DNA from: Siminovitchia thermophila
GTDB taxonomy: Bacteria > Bacillota > Bacilli > Bacillales > Bacillaceae_C
DNA length: 56,305 nucleotides
Direction: 5' to 3'
Assembly: GCF_016909185.1 (NCBI RefSeq)
Contig: NZ_JAFBFH010000033.1
Coordinates: forward strand, 1-56,305
Below the pieces are notes generated by a model. It ran no database searches. It was not told the origin of the DNA and was given only the letters and a program-made list of their open reading frames with translations. The translations under genes and the position numbers were made by a program. Of this stretch, positions 11,386 through 21,607 are shown in pieces (position 1 is the stretch's first letter; every line of letters starts with the position of its first letter).

Positions 11386-12174
11386 TTGAAGAAGAAAATA
11401 TTTTTATTGTCAGCATTGCTGTTTCTCGTCATCACCGCAGCAGGCTGTTCGACGATTGAAAACCCTGTGCCGATTACATCCGAGAGCACTGGTTTTTGGA
11501 GCAAGTATATCGTTTATCCTTTATCATGGCTGATAACGACCACAGCTGAAATGTTCGGCAACAGTTACGGTTTGGGGATAGTGATTGTCACGATTCTCAT
11601 TCGGTTAGCGATATTGCCGCTGATGATCAAACAAACCAAAAGTTCAAAAGCAATGCAAGCACTTCAGCCGGAAATGCAAAAATTAAGGGAAAAATACAGC
11701 TCAAAAGATGCAAAAACCCAGCAACAGCTTCAGCAGGAAATGATGCAGCTGTTTCAAAAACATGGTGTGAATCCGCTGGCAGGCTGTTTTCCGTTGCTGA
11801 TTCAAATGCCAATTTTAATCGGGTTTTATCAAGCGATTATTCGTACGGAAGAAATTGCTACCCACACATTTTTATGGTTTGATCTCGGAAAGCCGGATCC
11901 TTTGTTTTTACTTCCGATTATTGCGGGACTGACTACTTTCCTGCAGCAAAAAATGATGATGGCCGGAATGGAAGGCCAAAATCCGCAAATGCAAATGATG
12001 CTGTACATCATGCCAGTAATGATTTTGATTTTTGCAATCAATTTCCCGGCGGCACTTTCCTTATACTGGGTAGTCGGAAATATTTTTATGATCGTCCAAA
12101 CGTATTTTATAAAACCGCCTGTCGTTCAAAAATCGACGACGAATGAGGGAAAGGTGAGGGGAGCTAAAAAGTGA
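11386..12174 (+). CDS. spoIIIJ: Membrane protein insertase YidC/SpoIIIJ
   Basis: This YidC/Oxa1-type insertase places proteins in the cytoplasmic membrane. The B. subtilis orthologue SpoIIIJ is also needed for sigma-G activation during sporulation. The 262-residue product starts at TTG behind GGAGG. It has a lipoprotein signal with a lipobox ending at Cys21 (VITAAGC), a periplasmic-side start, and about five membrane segments. The conserved hydrophilic-groove Arg probably lies in [10 protein letters not shown]. Cytoplasmic loops are rich in Gln/Lys ([16 protein letters not shown]). The stop overlaps the jag start by 4 bases, so the two are translationally coupled. Confidence 0.95.
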   Translation: MKKKIFLLSALLFLVITAAGCSTIENPVPITSESTGFWSKYIVYPLSWLITTTAEMFGNSYGLGIVIVTILIRLAILPLMIKQTKSSKAMQALQPEMQKLREKYSSKDAKTQQQLQQEMMQLFQKHGVNPLAGCFPLLIQMPILIGFYQAIIRTEEIATHTFLWFDLGKPDPLFLLPIIAGLTTFLQQKMMMAGMEGQNPQMQMMLYIMPVMILIFAINFPAALSLYWVVGNIFMIVQTYFIKPPVVQKSTTNEGKVRGAKK

Positions 12175-12803
12175 AACAAGTCACTGCCAACGGACAAACC
12201 GTGGAAGAAGCAGTACAATCAGCTTTGGCTCAACTGAATGCAACAAAAGATCAAGTGGAAATTCAAATTGTCGATGAAGGAAAAAAGGGGCTATTCGGGC
12301 TCTTTGGTTCTCGTCCGGCTGTCGTTAAAGTAACGTTGAAGCCGGGCGCCATTGAATCCGTCGTGGATTTTTTGCAAAATGTCCTTCGGAATATGGGCAT
12401 TGAAGCAAACATTGAAACGGTTCAAGAAGATGATCGCAACGTATTTGTCAACATCACTGGTGAAAAAATGGGGCTTTTAATCGGGAAAAGAGGACAAACC
12501 GTCAATTCTTTGCAATATTTGACACAACTTGTTGCCAATCGCCATTCAGGGCATTATATAAGAGTCATTTTAAATCCGGAAAATTACCGGGAAAGGCGAA
12601 AAGAAACGTTGGCCCGCCTGGCGGAACGCCTTGCGCAAAAAGCAGTTCATGAAGGCGAGCCGATAAAGCTGGAACCAATGCCAAATTACGAGCGAAAGAT
12701 TATACATACTGTGCTGGCAGATCACCGTGGTGTACAAACCGTGTCAAAAGGGGAAGAACCCAACAGATACGTTGTGATTCAACCAAACACTTCTCAAAGC
12801 TGA
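12171..12803 (+). CDS. jag: RNA-binding protein Jag/KhpB
   Basis: This 210-residue protein has three parts: an N-terminal Jag_N domain ([16 protein letters not shown]), a KH domain with [13 protein letters not shown] around residues 105-117, and a C-terminal R3H domain ([17 protein letters not shown]). In Gram-positive bacteria it partners with KhpA and binds many RNAs, affecting cell elongation or division. It starts with GTG overlapping the spoIIIJ stop (GTGA), the usual arrangement. Its own stop codon sits inside the following terminator stem. Confidence 0.95.
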   Translation: MKQVTANGQTVEEAVQSALAQLNATKDQVEIQIVDEGKKGLFGLFGSRPAVVKVTLKPGAIESVVDFLQNVLRNMGIEANIETVQEDDRNVFVNITGEKMGLLIGKRGQTVNSLQYLTQLVANRHSGHYIRVILNPENYRERRKETLARLAERLAQKAVHEGEPIKLEPMPNYERKIIHTVLADHRGVQTVSKGEEPNRYVVIQPNTSQS

Positions 12804-12817
12804 GAGGTGTTTTTTTT
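12786..12817 (+). terminator. jag terminator
   Basis: ACACTTCTCA/TGAGAGGTGT stem (12787-12810, one G-U pair) with a 4-base loop, followed by seven or more T. The jag stop TGA lies in the right arm. Confidence 0.85.
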
Positions 12818-13235
12818 CTGTGTAAGGATACCATTTAGCTCTCAAAAGTGTTGTATCCCTTCCTTATCTATAAAAAAATTTCCATATAAATGAAAAGAGC
12901 CAATACTCTCATTCATTGCCGCTAAACAAAAGCCAACCATCTTGGAAAAAGATCAGTTGGAAGCATCAAGGGAAACCAGTTAGAAAAACAAGTTTTGCTT
13001 AAAAGGAAGAAAAGGGAGTGTGGTTGAAGCATATTAAAAATGTCGTCTGAACGTTTTGTTACATTCAGGGAAATTTTCAAAGCCAGGAACCTGTCTTACG
13101 CCATTGTTATTCACATGTGGATAAGATAAAATAAAGAATGCAGCTTATTCCAATTGTGGATGATTGGCGATAAAAAAGTTATGCACATTGTGCATTGATA
13201 TATGAATTTTTTTATAAGAAAAGAGGTGAAAAATA
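12818..13235. other. jag-mnmE gap with a DnaA-box cluster
   Basis: No gene is seen in this 418-bp gap. Near its end are back-to-back inverted consensus DnaA boxes TTATTCACA (13107-13115) and TGTGGATAA (13116-13124), a one-mismatch box (13155-13163) and a consensus TTATGCACA (13179-13187). B. subtilis has a DnaA-box cluster upstream of thdF (mnmE) at the same place, one of several clusters outside oriC that affect initiation control. Conservation of this position suggests the same role: DnaA titration or regulation of mnmE. Confidence 0.75.
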
Positions 13236-14621
13236 ATGGATTTCGATACGATTGCCGCGATATCGACCCCGCTCGGCGAAGGAGGAATCGCGATTGTCAG
13301 AATCAGTGGCGATGAAGCGGTTCAGATTGCGGATCAAATATTCCGGGGGGCAGGGGGAAAGCAGTTAAAAGATGTGGCAACCCATACCATTCATTATGGA
13401 TTGCTTGTCAACCCAAAAACGGGTGCGAAGGAAGAAGAAGTGATGGTGACCGTCATGAGGGCGCCACGGACGTATACACGTGAGGACGTGGTGGAAATCA
13501 ATTGCCATGGCGGGCTCGTCTCGGTAAATCGTGTGCTTCAACTCGTTTTAAATAATGGGGCACGACTTGCAGAACCTGGGGAATTTACGAAAAGGGCATT
13601 CTTGAACGGACGTATTGATCTGTCGCAAGCAGAAGCGGTTATCGATCTGATACGGGCAAAGACGGACAAAGCAATGAATATCGCTTTGGAGCAAATGGGC
13701 GGCCGTCTTTCAAAATTGATCGCCAAATTGCGTCAGGAGATATTGGAGACACTTGCCCATGTCGAGGTAAACATCGATTATCCTGAATATGATGATGTAG
13801 AAGAAATGACGCATCGCCTTTTAGAGGAAAAAGCCATCTATATTCGTGACCAAATAAAAAAATTACTAAATACCGCCGAACAAGGTAAAATATTACGTGA
13901 AGGTTTGGCGACTGCCATCATCGGACGGCCAAACGTCGGAAAATCATCCCTCCTAAACAGCCTCGTTCAGGAAAACAAGGCGATTGTGACTGATATACCT
14001 GGCACAACGAGGGATGTTATTGAAGAATATGTAAATGTAAGAGGCGTTCCTTTGCGTTTAATTGATACGGCGGGGATCAGAGAAACGGAAGATATTGTTG
14101 AACAGATCGGTGTGGAGCGGTCCCGCAAAGTATTAAAGGAAGCGGATTTGATTTTACTCGTACTCAATTCCGCCGAGGAATTTACTTCTGAAGATGAGCA
14201 ACTTTTTAAAGCCGTTGAAGGAATGGACGTTATTGTTATCGTGAACAAAACGGACTTGCCAAGAAAAATAGATTTGGAAAAAGTAAGGGACATGGCTTCA
14301 TCACATACCGTTGTGACGACTTCTTTATTGGAAGAAGAAGGGATCGATGATTTGGAACAGGCGATTGCCGATATGTTTTTCCGCGGTGAACTGGAAACGG
14401 GTGATTTGACATATGTATCGAACAGCCGTCATATCGCATTATTACATCAGGCGCTTGATGCGATTGAAGATGTCATTACAGGTATTGAAATGGGGACTCC
14501 AATCGACATCGTACAGATCGACATGACCAGAACATGGGAATTGCTCGGAGAAATTATTGGTGATACTGTACAGGAAAGTTTGATTGATCAGTTATTTAGT
14601 CAATTTTGTCTCGGAAAATAA
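13236..14621 (+). CDS. mnmE: tRNA modification GTPase MnmE
   Basis: With MnmG it makes the 5-carboxymethylaminomethyl modification at wobble uridine 34 of certain tRNAs. The 461-residue product has an N-terminal folate-binding domain ([16 protein letters not shown]), a helical domain, and an inserted G domain with G1 GRPNVGKS (230-237), the GTTRD G2 loop, DTAG and NKTDL. It ends in the conserved C-terminal motif CLGK with Cys458. The AGAGGTG ribosome binding site is strong. The upstream gap is rich in DnaA boxes. Confidence 0.97.
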   Translation: MDFDTIAAISTPLGEGGIAIVRISGDEAVQIADQIFRGAGGKQLKDVATHTIHYGLLVNPKTGAKEEEVMVTVMRAPRTYTREDVVEINCHGGLVSVNRVLQLVLNNGARLAEPGEFTKRAFLNGRIDLSQAEAVIDLIRAKTDKAMNIALEQMGGRLSKLIAKLRQEILETLAHVEVNIDYPEYDDVEEMTHRLLEEKAIYIRDQIKKLLNTAEQGKILREGLATAIIGRPNVGKSSLLNSLVQENKAIVTDIPGTTRDVIEEYVNVRGVPLRLIDTAGIRETEDIVEQIGVERSRKVLKEADLILLVLNSAEEFTSEDEQLFKAVEGMDVIVIVNKTDLPRKIDLEKVRDMASSHTVVTTSLLEEEGIDDLEQAIADMFFRGELETGDLTYVSNSRHIALLHQALDAIEDVITGIEMGTPIDIVQIDMTRTWELLGEIIGDTVQESLIDQLFSQFCLGK

Positions 14622-14663
14622 ACAACAGGCGTTAACAGAATAAGTGATAAAGGAGCGTGTAAC

Positions 14664-16562
14664 ATGAAGCAATTTGAGGCAGGCCAATATGACGTGGTTG
14701 TAGTCGGAGCGGGCCATGCCGGATGCGAAGCTGGACTGGCGGCCGCCAGAATGGGAGCCAAAGTGCTCATGATTACAATTAATCTGGACATGGTTGCTTT
14801 TATGCCGTGCAATCCATCTATAGGCGGTCCGGCAAAAGGGGTCGTCGTTCGGGAAATTGATGCCCTTGGCGGAGAAATGGGTAAAAATATTGATAAAACA
14901 GCCATCCAAATGAGGATGCTCAATACCGGTAAGGGTCCGGCTGTTCAGGCACTGCGCGCCCAGGCGGATAAATTCCAATACCAGCATGAAATGAAAAATA
15001 CGCTGGAGAATGAACCGAATATTACACTTCACCAGGGCATGGTGGAACGATTGATCGTTGAAGATGATATATGTCGCGGAGTTGTGACGATGACGGGAGC
15101 GGTCTATCGCGCCAAAGCGGTCGTCATTACAACGGGAACTTTCTTGCGCGGAGAAATCATTCTTGGCGAGTTAAAATATTCAAGTGGACCAAACAATCAA
15201 CAACCGTCCATCAAACTGTCGGAACATCTGCAAGAGCTCGGCTTTGAAATAGAAAGATTTAAAACAGGCACTCCGCCACGCGTGAATAGCCAAACAATTG
15301 ATTACAGCAAAACGGAAATTCAGCCTGGTGATGAAGAACCGAGGGCATTCAGTTATGAAACGATCAAAAAAGTGACAGACCAATTGCCATGCTGGCTGAC
15401 GTATACGAATGAACGCACTCATCGTTTGATTGATGAGAATTTGCACCGTTCTCCGATGTTTTCCGGTATGATTAAGGGGACGGGCGCGCGCTATTGTCCA
15501 TCAATAGAAGATAAGGTTGTTCGTTTTAGTGATAAGCCGCGCCACCAGATTTTTCTCGAACCTGAAGGGCGCCATACAAATGAAGTATATGTCCAGGGAC
15601 TTTCAACAAGCTTGCCGGAAGAAGTCCAGCATGAACTGATCAAAACGGTTCCCGCTTTAGAACAGGCGCGAATGATGCGTCCGGGATATGCAATCGAATA
15701 TGATGCGATCGTTCCAACCCAGTTGTGGCCGACTTTGGAAACAAAAAAAGTGAAAAATTTATATACGGCAGGCCAAATTAACGGAACATCCGGTTATGAA
15801 GAGGCGGCGGCCCAAGGGCTTATGGCGGGCATTAACGCCGCATGTAATATTTTTGGTAAAGATGAAGTGATTTTAAGCCGCTCCGATGCCTATATCGGCG
15901 TATTGATTGATGACCTTGTTACCAAAGGAACAAATGAACCATACCGGCTTTTAACGTCACGTGCTGAATACCGGCTGCTATTGCGCCAGGACAACGCCGA
16001 CCTTCGCTTGACCGATATAGGATACGAACTGGGACTCATATCTGAAGAACGATACGAGCGGTATAAGCGGAAAAAAGCTGATATTGAATCCGAAATAAAA
16101 AGACTGCAAAAAACTATCTTAAAACCAAATGAAAAAACGCAGGCTATGATTAGAGGAGCGGGCGGCAGCGAGCTGAAAGACGGCATTCGTGCATCCGATT
16201 TATTAAAGCGTCCCGAAATGAAATATTCCCATATCATCCAGTTGGCGCCCGGTGAAAAAGAACTGCCGCAAGACGTGATTGAACAAGTTGAAATTCAAAT
16301 TAAATACGAAGGTTATATCGAAAAATCTTTACAGCAAGTTGAAAAGCTGAAAAAACTTGAAAACAAAAAAATTCCCGAAGACATTGATTATGATGCCATC
16401 CAGGGCATTGCGACCGAGGCGCGCCAAAAGCTAAACAAAGTCCGTCCGCTTTCCATTGCCCAAGCTTCCCGGATCTCCGGCGTAAATCCAGCGGATATTT
16501 CTATTTTGCTAGTGTATATTGAACACGGAAAAATAGCCCGTGTTGCAGGGGATGGCGCTTAA
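14664..16562 (+). CDS. mnmG: tRNA uridine-34 modification enzyme MnmG (GidA)
   Basis: This FAD-dependent partner of MnmE has 632 residues, the normal length. The FAD-binding dinucleotide motif [13 protein letters not shown] lies at residues 12-24. The GidA family signatures GPKYCPSIE (here [12 protein letters not shown]) and the second signature near [16 protein letters not shown] are present. The helical C-terminal MnmE-binding domain ends [12 protein letters not shown]. It follows mnmE by about 40 bp and precedes rsmG by 14 bp, so mnmE-mnmG-rsmG is probably one operon. Confidence 0.97.
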   Translation: MKQFEAGQYDVVVVGAGHAGCEAGLAAARMGAKVLMITINLDMVAFMPCNPSIGGPAKGVVVREIDALGGEMGKNIDKTAIQMRMLNTGKGPAVQALRAQADKFQYQHEMKNTLENEPNITLHQGMVERLIVEDDICRGVVTMTGAVYRAKAVVITTGTFLRGEIILGELKYSSGPNNQQPSIKLSEHLQELGFEIERFKTGTPPRVNSQTIDYSKTEIQPGDEEPRAFSYETIKKVTDQLPCWLTYTNERTHRLIDENLHRSPMFSGMIKGTGARYCPSIEDKVVRFSDKPRHQIFLEPEGRHTNEVYVQGLSTSLPEEVQHELIKTVPALEQARMMRPGYAIEYDAIVPTQLWPTLETKKVKNLYTAGQINGTSGYEEAAAQGLMAGINAACNIFGKDEVILSRSDAYIGVLIDDLVTKGTNEPYRLLTSRAEYRLLLRQDNADLRLTDIGYELGLISEERYERYKRKKADIESEIKRLQKTILKPNEKTQAMIRGAGGSELKDGIRASDLLKRPEMKYSHIIQLAPGEKELPQDVIEQVEIQIKYEGYIEKSLQQVEKLKKLENKKIPEDIDYDAIQGIATEARQKLNKVRPLSIAQASRISGVNPADISILLVYIEHGKIARVAGDGA

Positions 16563-16576
16563 GAAAGGGTTTATCA

Positions 16577-17293
16577 ATGAATAGAGAGCAATTTACAAAC
16601 GAATTAAAGAAAATGGGTATTGAACTAGACGAGCGTCAGCTCAACCAATTTGAACGGTATTACGAACTGTTGGTGGAATGGAATGAAAAAATGAATTTAA
16701 CGGCGATCACCGATCATGAGGAAGTGTATTTAAAACACTTTTATGACTCGGTGAGCGCTGCGTTTTTCGTTGATTTTACAGGTTCCCTGTCGCTCTGCGA
16801 TGTCGGGGCGGGAGCTGGATTTCCGAGTATCCCGCTTAAAATTTGCTTTCCGCAACTAAATATAACGATAGTCGATTCATTAAAAAAGCGGATTACTTTT
16901 TTACATGAACTTGCCAAAGAACTGAAACTAGAGAAAGTATTTTTTTATCACGACCGTGCGGAAACATTTGCTCAACATAAAGACTTCCGTGAACGATTTG
17001 ATATCGTTACCGCGAGAGCAGTAGCAAAAATGTCTGTTTTAACGGAATTATGTCTGCCGCTTGTAAAAAAAGAAGGCATATTTGTGGCAATGAAGGCGGC
17101 AAACGCCGAAGAAGAATTAAAGGCGGCCGAAAAAGCGATCAAGCTGCTTGGTGGAAAAGAGCAAGCTGTCCACGATTTTACATTGCCAATAGAAGAAAGC
17201 GAAAGAAACATCATTATCATAAAAAAAGTTAAAAAGACTCCAAATAAATATCCGCGGAAACCTGGTACTCCCAATAAACTGCCGCTTGAATAA
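16577..17293 (+). CDS. rsmG: 16S rRNA (guanine-527-N7) methyltransferase
   Basis: RsmG methylates G527 of 16S rRNA using S-adenosylmethionine. Its loss gives low-level streptomycin resistance in several bacteria. The 238-residue product has the SAM-binding motif [16 protein letters not shown] and the family stretch [12 protein letters not shown]. The start follows a weak GAAAGGG ribosome binding site 14 bp after mnmG. The C-terminus is basic ([11 protein letters not shown]), as usual in the family. Confidence 0.96.
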   Translation: MNREQFTNELKKMGIELDERQLNQFERYYELLVEWNEKMNLTAITDHEEVYLKHFYDSVSAAFFVDFTGSLSLCDVGAGAGFPSIPLKICFPQLNITIVDSLKKRITFLHELAKELKLEKVFFYHDRAETFAQHKDFRERFDIVTARAVAKMSVLTELCLPLVKKEGIFVAMKAANAEEELKAAEKAIKLLGGKEQAVHDFTLPIEESERNIIIIKKVKKTPNKYPRKPGTPNKLPLE

Positions 17294-17390
17294 ATATAGT
17301 CGGCAAAGGAGCAGTTGTTCGGCAGGGATTTGATTATTGGGATAGAATGTATTTAAAAAAGGGAGTTATTATTTCAAGGTGGTGTGAAGG

Positions 17391-18254
17391 ATGAAACATC
17401 CTTTCTCGCGTTTTTTTGGATTGGGCGATAAAGAACTGCCGACAGAAAGAGAGACGGCGGAAGAGAGGGATGAGGTGAAACAAATAACAGTTTCAGACAT
17501 CATTCCGAATCGTTTTCAACCAAGAACCATATTTGACGAAACAAAAATAGAAGAGTTGGCCCGGACCATTCATACGCATGGGATCATTCAGCCAATCGTC
17601 GTCAGGGAAGCAGAAAACAGCCAATATGAAATTATTGCCGGAGAACGAAGGTTCAGGGCAGTCAAGATGCTTGGCTGGGAAAAGATCCCCGCCATCATTA
17701 AAAATTTAAGTGACACGGAAACTGCCTCCGTTGCATTAATTGAGAATTTGCAGCGAGAAGAACTGACCCCAATAGAAGAAGCAATAGCTTATGGAAAGCT
17801 GCTGGAACTTCATAATTTAACGCAGGAAGCATTGGCGCAAAGATTAGGAAAAGGGCAGTCAACCGTTGCCAATAAACTTCGTTTGCTCAAACTTCCAGAA
17901 CAAGTTCAAGAAGCTTTATTGAAAAAACAAATTACAGAACGTCACGCCCGGGCGTTAATACCGATAAAAGATCCCGAAAAACAAGTTGAATTGATGAATT
18001 TGATCGTTGAAAAAAACTTAAATGTAAAGCAAACGGAAGAACAAGTCGTAAGAATGCTTTCCACCGACAAGCAACAGCCTAAAAGAACGCCGAAAAAAAG
18101 AGCAATCAGCAAAGATATGCGGATTGCTGTCAATACGATCCGCCAATCACTTTCTATGGTGGCTGACAGTGGAATCAAACTAGATTCAACGGAAGAAGAG
18201 CATGAAGAATACTATCAAATTACGATTAAAATTCCTAAAAAGAAAGATTCATAG
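17391..18254 (+). CDS. noc: Nucleoid occlusion protein Noc
   Basis: Noc is a ParB-like CTPase that spreads from its DNA sites, binds the membrane and blocks Z-ring assembly over the nucleoid. The 287-residue product begins [15 protein letters not shown], the amphipathic N-terminal membrane anchor of Noc. It has the CTP-binding motif GERRFRA (84-90) and a helix-turn-helix ([19 protein letters not shown]), followed by a C-terminal dimerisation domain. It lies between rsmG and soj as in B. subtilis. No clear Noc-binding site (ATTTCCCGGGAAAT) was seen in the window. Confidence 0.95.
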   Translation: MKHPFSRFFGLGDKELPTERETAEERDEVKQITVSDIIPNRFQPRTIFDETKIEELARTIHTHGIIQPIVVREAENSQYEIIAGERRFRAVKMLGWEKIPAIIKNLSDTETASVALIENLQREELTPIEEAIAYGKLLELHNLTQEALAQRLGKGQSTVANKLRLLKLPEQVQEALLKKQITERHARALIPIKDPEKQVELMNLIVEKNLNVKQTEEQVVRMLSTDKQQPKRTPKKRAISKDMRIAVNTIRQSLSMVADSGIKLDSTEEEHEEYYQITIKIPKKKDS

Positions 18255-18267
18255 AAAATGACGAGCA

Positions 18268-18306
18268 TGAGAAGCTTGAAAAACAAACAAGTTTCTCATT
18301 TTTTTA
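18268..18306 (+). terminator. noc terminator
   Basis: ATGAGAAGCTTG/CAAGTTTCTCAT stem (18268-18300, one mismatch) followed by T6, 13 bp after the noc stop. It separates noc from soj-spo0J. Confidence 0.8.
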
Positions 18307-18420
18307 CGGATAACTGGAATAAGTAAGAAATTTTTTATTTAAGCGTAATCCTCATAGAATATTTGTTAAAATAAATTAGGTGAGATAATTTACAGGAGGA
18401 AGTTAAGGTAGGTGACATAG

Positions 18421-19182
18421 TTGGGAAAGATCATTTCCATAGCCAACCAAAAAGGAGGAGTCGGAAAAACGACGACTTCTGTTAATTTAGGGGCTTGTTT
18501 GGCCTTTATTGGAAAAAAAGTATTGATTGTTGATATTGATCCTCAAGGAAATGCGACAAGCGGCGCAGGAATTGATAAAGGTGAAGTCAACGAATGCATA
18601 TACGATGTACTTGTAGATGATTTGGCGATTGAAAAGGTGATTAAAGATACAGCGGTAGAAAATTTATATGTGGTTCCAGCGACGATTCAATTGGCAGGGG
18701 CAGAAATTGAGCTTGTTCCGACCATTTCGAGAGAAGTTCGCTTAAAGCGCGCGATGGACCAAATCAAGGATGACTTTGACTATATATTAATTGATTGTCC
18801 TCCTTCCCTTGGTTTGTTGACCATTAATGCATTGACGGCATCCGATTCCGTCTTAATCCCGGTCCAGTGTGAATACTATGCTCTTGAAGGATTAAGCCAG
18901 TTGTTGAACACCGTCCGTCTTGTACAGAAGCATTTAAACCACCATTTAATGATAGAAGGTGTCCTGTTGACAATGCTTGACGCAAGAACCAACCTGGGGC
19001 TACAAGTCATTCAAGAAGTAAAAAAATATTTTCAAAACAAGGTATATCAAACCATCATTCCGCGGAACATCCGGTTGAGTGAAGCTCCCAGCCATGGTGA
19101 ACCGATTATTATTTATGATCCTAAATCCAGGGGAGCGGAAGTATATTTAGATCTCGCAAAGGAAGTGGCTGAAGTTGGCTAA
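18421..19182 (+). CDS. soj: Chromosome partition ATPase Soj (ParA)
   Basis: This is a ParA-type Walker ATPase. In B. subtilis it works with Spo0J in segregation and, depending on its dimer state, inhibits or stimulates DnaA. The 253-residue product starts at TTG (GKIISIANQ). It has the deviant Walker A KGGVGKTT (11-18) with the signature Lys11, the DIDPQGNAT motif, and the switch stretch DYILIDCPPSLG. It overlaps spo0J by 8 bases, so the pair is translationally coupled. Confidence 0.96.
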   Translation: MGKIISIANQKGGVGKTTTSVNLGACLAFIGKKVLIVDIDPQGNATSGAGIDKGEVNECIYDVLVDDLAIEKVIKDTAVENLYVVPATIQLAGAEIELVPTISREVRLKRAMDQIKDDFDYILIDCPPSLGLLTINALTASDSVLIPVQCEYYALEGLSQLLNTVRLVQKHLNHHLMIEGVLLTMLDARTNLGLQVIQEVKKYFQNKVYQTIIPRNIRLSEAPSHGEPIIIYDPKSRGAEVYLDLAKEVAEVG

Positions 19183-20023
19183 AGGTCTTGGAAAAGGCAT
19201 TAATGCTTTGTTTGCGAATATGGAAGTAGGAACCGAGGAAGCGGTTCGAGAAATAAGTCTAAGGGAAATTAAACCAAACCCATACCAGCCGCGAAAACTA
19301 TTTTCCCCTGAAGCGATTGATGAATTAAAAGAATCCATTAAACAGCATGGTATTTTACAGCCTATCATCCTTCGCAAAATCGGAAAGGGCTATGAAATCG
19401 TAGCTGGTGAACGGCGCTTTCGTGCTGCAAAGGCCGCCAGATTGGCAACCATTCCTGCCGTCATTAGGGAATTTAATGATGAGCAGATGATGGAACTCGC
19501 CGTATTGGAAAATTTACAGCGGGAAGACTTAACACCCATTGAAGAGGCAAGAGCCTATCAAACGTTAATGACCAATTTGAATGTAACACAAGAAGAATTG
19601 GCCAAACGGCTTGGAAAAAGCCGCCCGCATATTGCCAACCATGTCAGACTTCTTGCCCTTCCTGCCGATATTCAGAAATATATTACGGAAGGCAAGCTTT
19701 CGATGGGGCACGGACGGACATTGCTTGGTTTAAAGCGGAAAGAGCAAATGAAATTAATGGCGGAAAAAACAATCAAAGAGGGACTGAACGTCCGCCAACT
19801 TGAAAAACTGATCCAAAACATAAACGAAAATGTTCCACGTGAAACAAAGAAAACACCACCTAAAAAAGATGTGTTTATCAGGGAACAGGAACATCGTTTA
19901 CGGGAAAAGTTTGGAACAACCGTAACGATTAAGCAAACCAAAAACAAAGGAAAAATTGAAATAGAGTTTTTATCTCCGGAAGATTTAGAGCGCATTTTGG
20001 AGTTAATCAATTTACAAGATTAA
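19175..20023 (+). CDS. spo0J: Chromosome partition protein Spo0J (ParB)
   Basis: Spo0J binds parS sites, clamps DNA in a CTP-dependent way, spreads, and loads SMC condensin. The 282-residue product starts at TTG. It has the N-terminal ParA-stimulating segment MAKGLGKGINALF, the CTP-binding motif GERRFRA (78-84), a helix-turn-helix (LAKRLGKSRPHIANHVRLL) and a C-terminal dimerisation domain ending LERILELINL. A parS site lies inside its own coding sequence, as in B. subtilis. Confidence 0.97.
   Translation: MAKGLGKGINALFANMEVGTEEAVREISLREIKPNPYQPRKLFSPEAIDELKESIKQHGILQPIILRKIGKGYEIVAGERRFRAAKAARLATIPAVIREFNDEQMMELAVLENLQREDLTPIEEARAYQTLMTNLNVTQEELAKRLGKSRPHIANHVRLLALPADIQKYITEGKLSMGHGRTLLGLKRKEQMKLMAEKTIKEGLNVRQLEKLIQNINENVPRETKKTPPKKDVFIREQEHRLREKFGTTVTIKQTKNKGKIEIEFLSPEDLERILELINLQD
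19831..19846. promoter_or_regulatory. parS site within spo0J
   Basis: TGTTCCACGTGAAACA matches the Spo0J-binding consensus TGTTNCACGTGAAACA at every position. It is located in the 3' part of spo0J, the same placement as the classical B. subtilis site. Confidence 0.95.
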
Positions 20024-20058
20024 TATGGATGAGACATGGGAAAAAGTCAGGTGAGTAC

Positions 20059-20760
20059 ATGGTATTGCTGGGAACGATTGTAAATGGTATTTGCATTATC
20101 ATCGGTACATTACTCGGAAGAATTTTGCGGTTCATTCCTGAAAAAATGAAAGAAACAGTTATGTACGGTATTGGACTATCCGTTATAGTACTGGGACTGC
20201 AAATGGGTTTTAAAAGTGAAAACTTCTTGATCGTCATCATTAGCATCGTGTTTGGCACTGTCCTCGGCGAATGGTGGTCGCTTCATGATCAATTAAATGC
20301 CTTGGGACGTTGGCTGGAAAAGCGCTTGGGTTCAAAAGAAGAGGGAACGGTCGCTCAAGGCTTTGTAACAGCAACCCTCATCTTTTTAATCGGCGCGATG
20401 GCGATTATCGGGGCGCTCGACAGCGGGATACGAAACGATCATGACGTCCTCTTTACTAAAGCGGTTATCGACGGTTTTACCGCCTTTATTTTATCTACGA
20501 CACTCGGCATTGGGGTCATTTTTTCCGCTATTCCAGTTGTCGTTTATGAGGGAGTGATCGCGCTATTCGCAACCCAAATCAATCGAATCGTTCCTCAGCC
20601 ATTAATGGATCATTTTATTTTGGAAATGACGGCAGTTGGTGGCATCATGATTTTTGCTATCGGGCTCAATTTAGTCGGCATAACAAAAATACGGGTTGCG
20701 AATTTACTTCCAAGCATTCTTGTCGTGGCCATGATCGTTACAATATTGCATTTTTTTTAG
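20059..20760 (+). CDS. DUF554 family membrane protein
   Basis: This 233-residue integral membrane protein has about six or seven hydrophobic helices (LLGTIVNGICIIIGTLLG at the start, LLPSILVVAMIVTILHFF at the end). The pattern GTxVNxxxIIxGxxxG and the stretch IGAMAIIGALDSG fit the DUF554/YqgA-YdfK family, whose transport or other function is unknown. I chose the ATG at 20059 because AGGTGAG lies just upstream; an earlier start would add a hydrophilic leader. It begins 35 bp after spo0J and may be transcribed with it. Confidence 0.85.
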   Translation: MVLLGTIVNGICIIIGTLLGRILRFIPEKMKETVMYGIGLSVIVLGLQMGFKSENFLIVIISIVFGTVLGEWWSLHDQLNALGRWLEKRLGSKEEGTVAQGFVTATLIFLIGAMAIIGALDSGIRNDHDVLFTKAVIDGFTAFILSTTLGIGVIFSAIPVVVYEGVIALFATQINRIVPQPLMDHFILEMTAVGGIMIFAIGLNLVGITKIRVANLLPSILVVAMIVTILHFF

Positions 20761-20795
20761 TAAAATATTTAATAAAAATCTAGCTGGGAATTGTG

Positions 20796-20821
20796 CCACG
20801 GTCAAACACTGTGGTTTTTTT
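20796..20821 (+). terminator. Terminator after the DUF554 gene
   Basis: CCACGGT/ACTGTGG stem (20796-20814, one G-U pair) followed by T7. It lies between the convergent DUF554 gene and yyaC. Confidence 0.75.
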
Positions 20822-20832
20822 ATTTTTTCATG

Positions 20833-21429
20833 TTACTTTGCCGATCTTTTATCAGTCATATGAAAACGCATGCGTTGAAACATACTTTTCTGAAAACAAA
20901 TGCGGTCCGCTTCCAAAATACCGGCGGAAATTTGCTTGGCCAGTTTCATGACAAGACTTAAGCGGGTGTTTTGCAGGACGACAAATTCCATATGGCCTGC
21001 CACATTGACGATTCCCGTAATGGATGCGTGGCCGACTTCGGGCAATTTTTTATGTACCCCGGCCCCCGGCTTGACGGGTCCTGCGTTCACTTTAATGTCG
21101 CCGATGCTCGCGATACGTCCGAGACAAGCATCAATTCCGATCATAAAGGGATTCCTGTAATGTGCTTTTATATATTTTAAAATGTTTTCGAGGTTCATGG
21201 CATGTACTGGATCATCCAGAGTCCCGAACACATGAAATACATTCAACCCATTTTCTTGTAAAAATGAACCGATTAAAGGCCCTAATGAATCCCCGGTGGA
21301 GCGGTCTGTACCGATGCAAACAACAACGATTGGCCGATCAACAGAGCGGGGAAACAGCCCTAATATCGTTTCACATATTTTATGTGAGGCCATTGGATCT
21401 TCATAATGTACAATCAGTTCATTTCCCAT
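20833..21429 (-). CDS. yyaC: Sporulation protein YyaC (DUF1256)
   Basis: This 198-residue protein is of the YyaC/DUF1256 family, whose fold resembles the spore germination protease GPR. The sequence has VVVCIGTDRSTGDSLGPLIG near residue 40 and PFMIGIDACLGR near residue 98, the conserved acidic and glycine-rich positions of the family. It is encoded on the opposite strand to its neighbours near spo0J, as in B. subtilis. A direct role in spore formation is suggested by family name and distribution only. An AAAGGGGAA ribosome binding site precedes the ATG. Confidence 0.9.
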   Translation of the reverse strand: MGNELIVHYEDPMASHKICETILGLFPRSVDRPIVVVCIGTDRSTGDSLGPLIGSFLQENGLNVFHVFGTLDDPVHAMNLENILKYIKAHYRNPFMIGIDACLGRIASIGDIKVNAGPVKPGAGVHKKLPEVGHASITGIVNVAGHMEFVVLQNTRLSLVMKLAKQISAGILEADRICFQKSMFQRMRFHMTDKRSAK

Positions 21430-21607
21430 AAATGATTCCCCTTTCCTGTTCGCTCAGCCAACACGAATGAACCTTGTGATAACCAGTATACGAAGAAGCT
21501 GTCTTTTCTATACATGGATAAATTGCCGGCTCCTTTCATGTGTGGAAATGGAAGAAGGTTATTGATAAAATAGGAACCAAATCCAAGGCAAGCCAGGTGA
21601 AGACATA

